This document shows, piece by piece, positions 59,685 through 64,000 of a DNA stretch of 64,000 nucleotides. The notes beneath the pieces were generated by a model, which made no database searches, was not told the DNA's origin, and saw nothing but the letters and a program-made list of their open reading frames with translations. The translations under genes were made by a program, and so were the position numbers. Numbering within the stretch: position 1 is the first letter of the stretch; each line of letters starts with the position of its first letter. This DNA comes from Candidatus Latescibacterota bacterium (GTDB lineage Bacteria; Krumholzibacteriota; Krumholzibacteriia; JACNKJ01): positions 248,001 through 312,000 of the forward strand of contig JACKDC010000002.1 of NCBI GenBank assembly GCA_020633725.1, given 5' to 3'.

Positions 59685-62600
59685 GTGAGGGAACTGGTCG
59701 TCGGCATCGCGGGCGCGGGCAAGACCCGTCACTGCCTCGAACGCTGCCGCCGCGCGCTGGACGCCGGCGAGCGCGTGCTCTATCTCGTGCCCAACCGCGA
59801 CGAGGCCGCCCTGGTCCGCCGCCGGCTCCTCGGCGCCGCGGGCGCGGGCGCCCCGCCCGCCGGCGTGGCCGCGCTGCTGCCCGGCATCCTCACGCCGCGG
59901 CTGCTCGCGCGCCGCCTCCTCGACGACTGGCTCCCCGGCTGGGCCGAGCGCTCCCCGGTGCGCCGCCATCAGCAGCTTCGCGCGCTCGTCGAGACGCGGC
60001 GCGGACGCCTGGGGCCGCTGGAGGCCAGCGCGCGCACCCCCGGCTTCGTGGCCGCGCTGGACGCGCTGCTCGCCGAGCTGGAGGGGGCGAACATCCCGCC
60101 GACGGCCTTCCCCCCCCTGATCGCCGCGGCGCCCAGCGCCGCCGACGCGGGCCGGCTCGACAGTCTGCAGACGCTCTACCGGGACTTCCTGAGCGGGCGC
60201 GACGACCCCAAGCTCCTCGATCCACCCTCCGTGCTGCTCCGCGCGGCGGCGCTCGCCGCCGCGGACCCCGCGCGCGCGGCCGGCGGGGCCCAGCTCCTCG
60301 TGCTCGACGGCTTCAGCCATCTCGGCCCGCTCGAGCTGGCCCTGGTGGACGCACTGCTCGCCGGCGTGCCCGCCGCCGCCGTCTCGCTCTGCCTCGACCC
60401 CGCCGACCTCGAGCGCGGCCCCGCGCCGCCCTTCGAGGGCCTGCACGCGCTGGCCCGCCACTTCCTCGACGCCGGCTGCGCGCTCACTCCCCTCGGCGCT
60501 TCCCGGCGCAGCGCCGCGCCCCTGCTCGGCGCCGCGGCCGCGGGCCTCTTTCGCGACGACGCGCCGGCCGCCCCCGGGGGCGAGTCGCTGCGGCTGCTGA
60601 TCGGCGGCACGCCGCGGGACGAGGCCGAGGGTGTGCTGCGCGAGGTCCGTCGCCTGCTGGCGGCGGGCACGCCGCCGGCCTCCATCGCCGTGCTCTATCG
60701 CCAGGAGCGCTACGGCGACCTGCTGGCGGAGCTGATGGACGCGGCCGGCGTGCCCTTCCGCGCGGAGCGTCGCCGGCCGCTGGTCCTCGCGGCGGGGGTG
60801 GACCTCGCGCTGACGCTGCTCGACTGGGCCGCGGGCGCGAGCGTGCGCGACCTGCCGCAGCGGCTGCGGGGCTTCGTCGACACGGACGACGCCCTGCTCG
60901 CCGAACTCGCCGCGCTCGGCCGCGGCCGCGGCCTGCCGGCGACGGGGACCTGGGAAGCGCTGCTCGGCGACGCGCGGGAGCGCGAGCCGGATCACGACTG
61001 GGCCTGGCTCGACTGGCGACTGCAGGTGGAGGACGTCCCGCAGGACGGCCGCGCCTTCGTCGACCGGACCCTGCACCCGCTGCTGGCCCTGCTCGCCGGT
61101 CCCCTCGGCCGCCGGCTCGAAGCGGCGCTGCTCGCCCCCGGGGGCGGGGCGGAACTGGGAGATCTCGCCGCGGACGCGCGGGCGCTGGAACGTCTCGGCG
61201 CGCTGGGCGCCGAGCTGGCCGCCGCGCTCCCCGGCCTGCGCGGCCCGGCCGCCTGGAGCGAGCTGCTGCGCCGCGAGGCCGAGCTGGACGAACCCCGCGA
61301 AACGCTGGGCGGCGAGACCGGCGGCGTGCTGCTCGGCAACCCCTTCGCGCTGCGGCTGCCCGAGCTGGAGACGGTCTTCGTCTGCGGGCTCAACGAGGGC
61401 GCCTTCCCGCCGCCGGCCCGCGAGGATCCGCTGCTGCGCGACGCAGAACGCCGCGCCCTCGGCCCCGCCCTGCCGGACCGCGCGCAGCGCCAGGCCCGCG
61501 AGCGCTACCTGTTCTACGTGGCGGCGACGCGACCGTCGCGCACGCTCTGGCTGAGCCACGCGGAGCGCGACGCGACCGGCCGCCCCCTGGCTCCCAGCCT
61601 GTTCCTCGCCGAGCTGAAGCGACTCTCGACGGACTGGCCCGCGCCCGTCCGCCTGCCGGCGCTGGCCACCGCCGAGAAGCTGCGCGATCCCGTCAGCCTG
61701 CGGGCGCTGCTCAGGGACCGCCTGCTGGCCGAGGCGCGTCGCGAGGCCACGGCGCTGGCGGCGCAGGCGGAGGCCTGGCTCGCGGCGGCGGGGGAGTCCG
61801 CGCGGCTGGTCGCGGCACGGGACAGGCGACCGGAGCCGCGCCTCGCCAGCCAGCCCGCGCTGACGTCGCATCTCGGCGCGGCGAGCGCCGGCGGCCTGCG
61901 CCTCAGCGCGAGCCGGCTGGAGGCCTTCGCCGAGTGCCCCTACCGCTTCCTCGGCGTGAACCTCCTGGGCCTGGAAGCCGAGGAGGACTTCGAGCCCGGC
62001 GTGCGCGAGGAGGGCCGCCTGCTGCACGCGGTGCTCGAGCGCGTCTACCGCGATCCCACCGACGACAGCACTCTCGCCGAGCACTACGCGGCGGCCCTGG
62101 AGGAACTCGCCGACGACGACCTCCCCGGCCTCCGCTCGCCGCGCTTCCGCGCCGGGGACCTGCGGCGCCTGGCCCTGCTCGAGGGCTTCCTGCGCCGCGA
62201 CGGCGACCGCCTCGCCGCCAGCGGCTTCGCGCCGCGCCCCGGGAGCCTGGAGTCCCGCTTCGCGCTGCCTCTCGACGCGCCGTCGGGGGGCGTCACCCTG
62301 AGCGGCATCGTGGACCGCGTGGACGTGGACGCGGACGGCCGCGAGTTCGTCCTTGATTACAAGCGCGGTGAAAAGGTGATCGAAGCTCCGGGCAGCGAGT
62401 CGGCCACGCTCTTCCAGCTCGCGCTCTACGCCATCGCCAGGGGCCGCGAGGCGACGGTGGCCGGCGCGGCCTACGCGAACCTGCGGGGCGAGAAGCCCCT
62501 GCGTGGCTACTTCCGCGACGACCTGGCGGCCACGCTCGAGCCCTTCGCCGTGCGTGGCAACCACGGCGCCGCCTGGCTCGATCTCGACGCGTGGCAGGCC

Positions 62601-62774
62601 TGGCTGGACGGCGTGGCCGAGCGGCTGCGCGCGGTCGTCGCCGAGATTCGCGGCGGCCGGCTCGAGCCCGCGCCGCGCGAGGGCATCGACACCTGCGAGC
62701 GCTGCGCGATCCGGCCCATCTGCCGCTGGCCAGAGGACGAGGGCGCGGGCGCCGCGGAGGACGACCATGAGTGA
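59685..62774 (+). CDS. AddB-like PD-(D/E)XK nuclease with Walker A and Fe-S motif
   Basis: A 1029-residue protein. The N-terminal Walker A is GIAGAGKTRHCLE. A long inactive-helicase-like middle region follows (GLNEGAFPP segment around 570; RYLFYVAATR near 610). The C-terminal nuclease has FVLDYKRGEKVIE (Asp, Lys of the active site). Cys in FAECPYRFLG plus CERCAIRPIC gives the CX2CX5C pattern expected for the 4Fe-4S cluster of AddB. It would process double-strand breaks for recombination. I use the GTG at 59685, which opens straight into the P-loop. It overlaps the next gene by eight bases. Confidence 0.9.
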   Translation: MRELVVGIAGAGKTRHCLERCRRALDAGERVLYLVPNRDEAALVRRRLLGAAGAGAPPAGVAALLPGILTPRLLARRLLDDWLPGWAERSPVRRHQQLRALVETRRGRLGPLEASARTPGFVAALDALLAELEGANIPPTAFPPLIAAAPSAADAGRLDSLQTLYRDFLSGRDDPKLLDPPSVLLRAAALAAADPARAAGGAQLLVLDGFSHLGPLELALVDALLAGVPAAAVSLCLDPADLERGPAPPFEGLHALARHFLDAGCALTPLGASRRSAAPLLGAAAAGLFRDDAPAAPGGESLRLLIGGTPRDEAEGVLREVRRLLAAGTPPASIAVLYRQERYGDLLAELMDAAGVPFRAERRRPLVLAAGVDLALTLLDWAAGASVRDLPQRLRGFVDTDDALLAELAALGRGRGLPATGTWEALLGDAREREPDHDWAWLDWRLQVEDVPQDGRAFVDRTLHPLLALLAGPLGRRLEAALLAPGGGAELGDLAADARALERLGALGAELAAALPGLRGPAAWSELLRREAELDEPRETLGGETGGVLLGNPFALRLPELETVFVCGLNEGAFPPPAREDPLLRDAERRALGPALPDRAQRQARERYLFYVAATRPSRTLWLSHAERDATGRPLAPSLFLAELKRLSTDWPAPVRLPALATAEKLRDPVSLRALLRDRLLAEARREATALAAQAEAWLAAAGESARLVAARDRRPEPRLASQPALTSHLGAASAGGLRLSASRLEAFAECPYRFLGVNLLGLEAEEDFEPGVREEGRLLHAVLERVYRDPTDDSTLAEHYAAALEELADDDLPGLRSPRFRAGDLRRLALLEGFLRRDGDRLAASGFAPRPGSLESRFALPLDAPSGGVTLSGIVDRVDVDADGREFVLDYKRGEKVIEAPGSESATLFQLALYAIARGREATVAGAAYANLRGEKPLRGYFRDDLAATLEPFAVRGNHGAAWLDLDAWQAWLDGVAERLRAVVAEIRGGRLEPAPREGIDTCERCAIRPICRWPEDEGAGAAEDDHE

Positions 62775-64000
62775 GCTCCGCCTGGCCGACGAGCAGCGGC
62801 ATCCGGTCGAGCGCCACGACGAGCACTGCCTGCTGGCTGCGGGCGCCGGCTCGGGCAAGACGCGCGTGCTCGTGGAGCGCTATCTGCGCATCCTCGCCGA
62901 CGCCGGCTGGGACCCGCGCCTGCCCGCGCGCATCCTCGCCGTGACCTTCACGGACAAGGCGGCGCTGGAGATGCGCGGGCGCATCCTCGGCCGTCTGCAG
63001 GAGGAGGAAGCGGCGGCGACGGGCGACGCCCGCGACGCGCTGCGCGCCCTGGGACGCGAGCTGGAGACCGCGCCCATCTCCACGATCCACGGCTTCTGCA
63101 GCCGCGTGCTGCGCGAGCACGCCGTGGAGGCCGGCCTCGATCCGCGCTTCAGCGTGCCCGCCGAGATGGAGCAGGCGCGCCTGCGCGAGGAGGTCATGGA
63201 CGGTCTCCTCGCCGAGAACGACGCCGACCTCGCCCAGCTCACGGCGCGCTTCGAGCTGAAGGACCTCGAGGACGGCCTCGAGGCGCTGCGCGGGCTGCGC
63301 CGCAGTCTCGGCCTCGCGCTCGACGAGTCCGCCGCCGCCGCCCTCGCCGCCGCGCAGGACGCCGCGCTCCACGCGCTGCTGGCGACCGCCCTGGTGGCCG
63401 ATCAGGCCGCGCTGGCCCGGTGGCTCGACGACTTCACCGCCCTGCTCCCCGGCGGCGTCCATCCCCAGCCCGCGGGCCGTGAGAAGCTGGCCGCCGCCCG
63501 CGCGCTGCTGGCCACACGCCCCCTCGACGCCCCCTGGCCCGAGCTTCCCGCGGCGCTCAAGGCGTCGCTCGGTGGACTGCGCTGCAAGGGCAAGGACCTC
63601 GACGAGGCCGCCGGCGGCCCCCTCGCCACGTCCTTCGACGGATTCAAGCGCGCCGCCGACGATGCCACCGCCCTCGCCGACGCCTGGCGCATCTCCGCCC
63701 CCGGCGCGCCGGAGGCCGCGGAGTTCCAGGCGCTGCGCGCGGCCGCCTTCCGCGTGGCGGCCCGCCTCGACCAGCGCCTGCGCGCGCGCATGCGTGCCCG
63801 CGCGTGGCTCGACTTCGAGGATCTGCAGCTCGAGACCCTGCGCCTGCTGCGCGAGAACGAGGGCGTGCGGCGGCGTCTGCGCGAGCTCTACAGCCACGTC
63901 CTCGTGGACGAACTCCAGGACACCAACCGCCTCCAGATGGAGCTGCTGCGGCTGCTGGTGCCGGAGGACACGCCCGCCTCCCGCTGCTCGCTCTTCCTGG
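62767..64000 (+). CDS. AddA-like UvrD-family helicase, N-terminal part (runs off the window)
   Basis: The first 411 residues of a superfamily 1 helicase. Motif I is LLAAGAGSGKTRVLVERYL. Motif Ia is VTFTDKAALEMRGRIL. Motif Ic is APISTIHGFCSRVLREHA. Motif II is HVLVDELQDTNRLQME (Leu where Phe is usual in DEFQDTN). A long insertion between motifs Ic and II fits AddA/RecB. It overlaps the addB-like gene, as in AddAB operons. The rest, including the C-terminal nuclease if present, lies beyond 64000. Confidence 0.92.
   Translation, partial: MSELRLADEQRHPVERHDEHCLLAAGAGSGKTRVLVERYLRILADAGWDPRLPARILAVTFTDKAALEMRGRILGRLQEEEAAATGDARDALRALGRELETAPISTIHGFCSRVLREHAVEAGLDPRFSVPAEMEQARLREEVMDGLLAENDADLAQLTARFELKDLEDGLEALRGLRRSLGLALDESAAAALAAAQDAALHALLATALVADQAALARWLDDFTALLPGGVHPQPAGREKLAAARALLATRPLDAPWPELPAALKASLGGLRCKGKDLDEAAGGPLATSFDGFKRAADDATALADAWRISAPGAPEAAEFQALRAAAFRVAARLDQRLRARMRARAWLDFEDLQLETLRLLRENEGVRRRLRELYSHVLVDELQDTNRLQMELLRLLVPEDTPASRCSLFL

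Noticed and set aside
1..64000. tRNA, rRNA, CRISPR arrays, transposases and phage genes
   Set aside because: Scanning both strands gave no cloverleaf-like runs, direct repeats with spacers, or recombinase motifs; the only mobile element supported is the DnaB intein.

Overview
The window is very GC-rich, almost entirely coding (59 protein genes, no gap above 300 bases) and bacterial. It has no recognisable rRNA, tRNA, CRISPR array or insertion sequence. The envelope proteins are Gram-negative in type: outer-membrane barrels, lipoproteins, Tol/Exb motors and TonB-like proteins. Four secreted proteins end in the FlgD-like C-terminal module that usually closes with a hydrophobic run plus Arg or Lys. 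Together with GH57/DUF4912, this fits an uncultured phylum of the FCB superphylum (Krumholzibacteriota or Eisenbacteria-like). That placement is inference, not shown by a marker gene.

Layout. (1) 1-10.9 kb, mostly plus strand: DUF4912 and GH57 glycogen-branching genes, then the conserved housekeeping run yicC-gmk-rpoZ-coaBC, a SulP transporter, a methyltransferase, a secreted FAD oxidoreductase and a DUF486 protein. (2) 10.9-13.8 kb, minus strand: a hybrid sensor kinase and a single-domain response regulator. (3) 13.9-19.1 kb, plus strand: a family 4 uracil-DNA glycosylase, replicative helicase DnaB interrupted by a 175-residue mini-intein, a ferredoxin-NADP reductase-like enzyme, a sulfide:quinone reductase-like flavoprotein and a 38-residue protein. 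(4) 19.1-24.0 kb: two tandem subtilisin paralogues. The first has lost its catalytic Ser and oxyanion Asn.

(5) 24.0-44.2 kb, minus strand: 20 genes in one direction, most overlapping or spaced by a few bases. The downstream half encodes an ExbB/TolQ protein, two ExbD/TolR proteins (one with Asn at the usual proton-carrying Asp), an AgmX/TonB-like protein, a TPR lipoprotein, a 1545-residue periplasmic repeat protein, a coiled-coil protein and outer-membrane barrels. This part list resembles the Agl-Glt gliding and Nfs machines of Myxococcus. The upstream half encodes a FlgD-tailed NHL-type propeller, DUF3570 and DUF4266 proteins, a TlpA-like thioredoxin, a di-haem propeller protein related to HzsA, a second barrel, a Cx4CH cytochrome-like lipoprotein and the flavin transferase ApbE. 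That half looks like an extracytosolic redox module. The apparent joining of a Tol/Agl-type motor set to a redox set is the most unusual feature of the window.

(6) 44.3-48.6 kb, plus strand: a PhnD/PhnC/PhnE/PhnE-type ABC importer (possibly for selenate), a BON-LysM protein and dodecin. (7) 48.6-50.9 kb, minus strand: a large LVIVD propeller with a FlgD tail. (8) 51-58.5 kb, plus strand: a LonB-like ATP-dependent protease, small enzymes (alpha/beta hydrolase, DinB, YdeI-like, cupin, nucleotidyltransferase-like, GNAT), rubrerythrin and a NifX-like protein. (9) 58.5-64 kb: a minus-strand glycosyltransferase, then an AddB-like nuclease and the start of an AddA-like helicase that runs off the window.

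Overlapping GTGA/ATGA stop-start junctions are common, so translational coupling is probably general. Several plus-strand units have readable sigma70-type promoters, with a recurring CTATACT -10 box.
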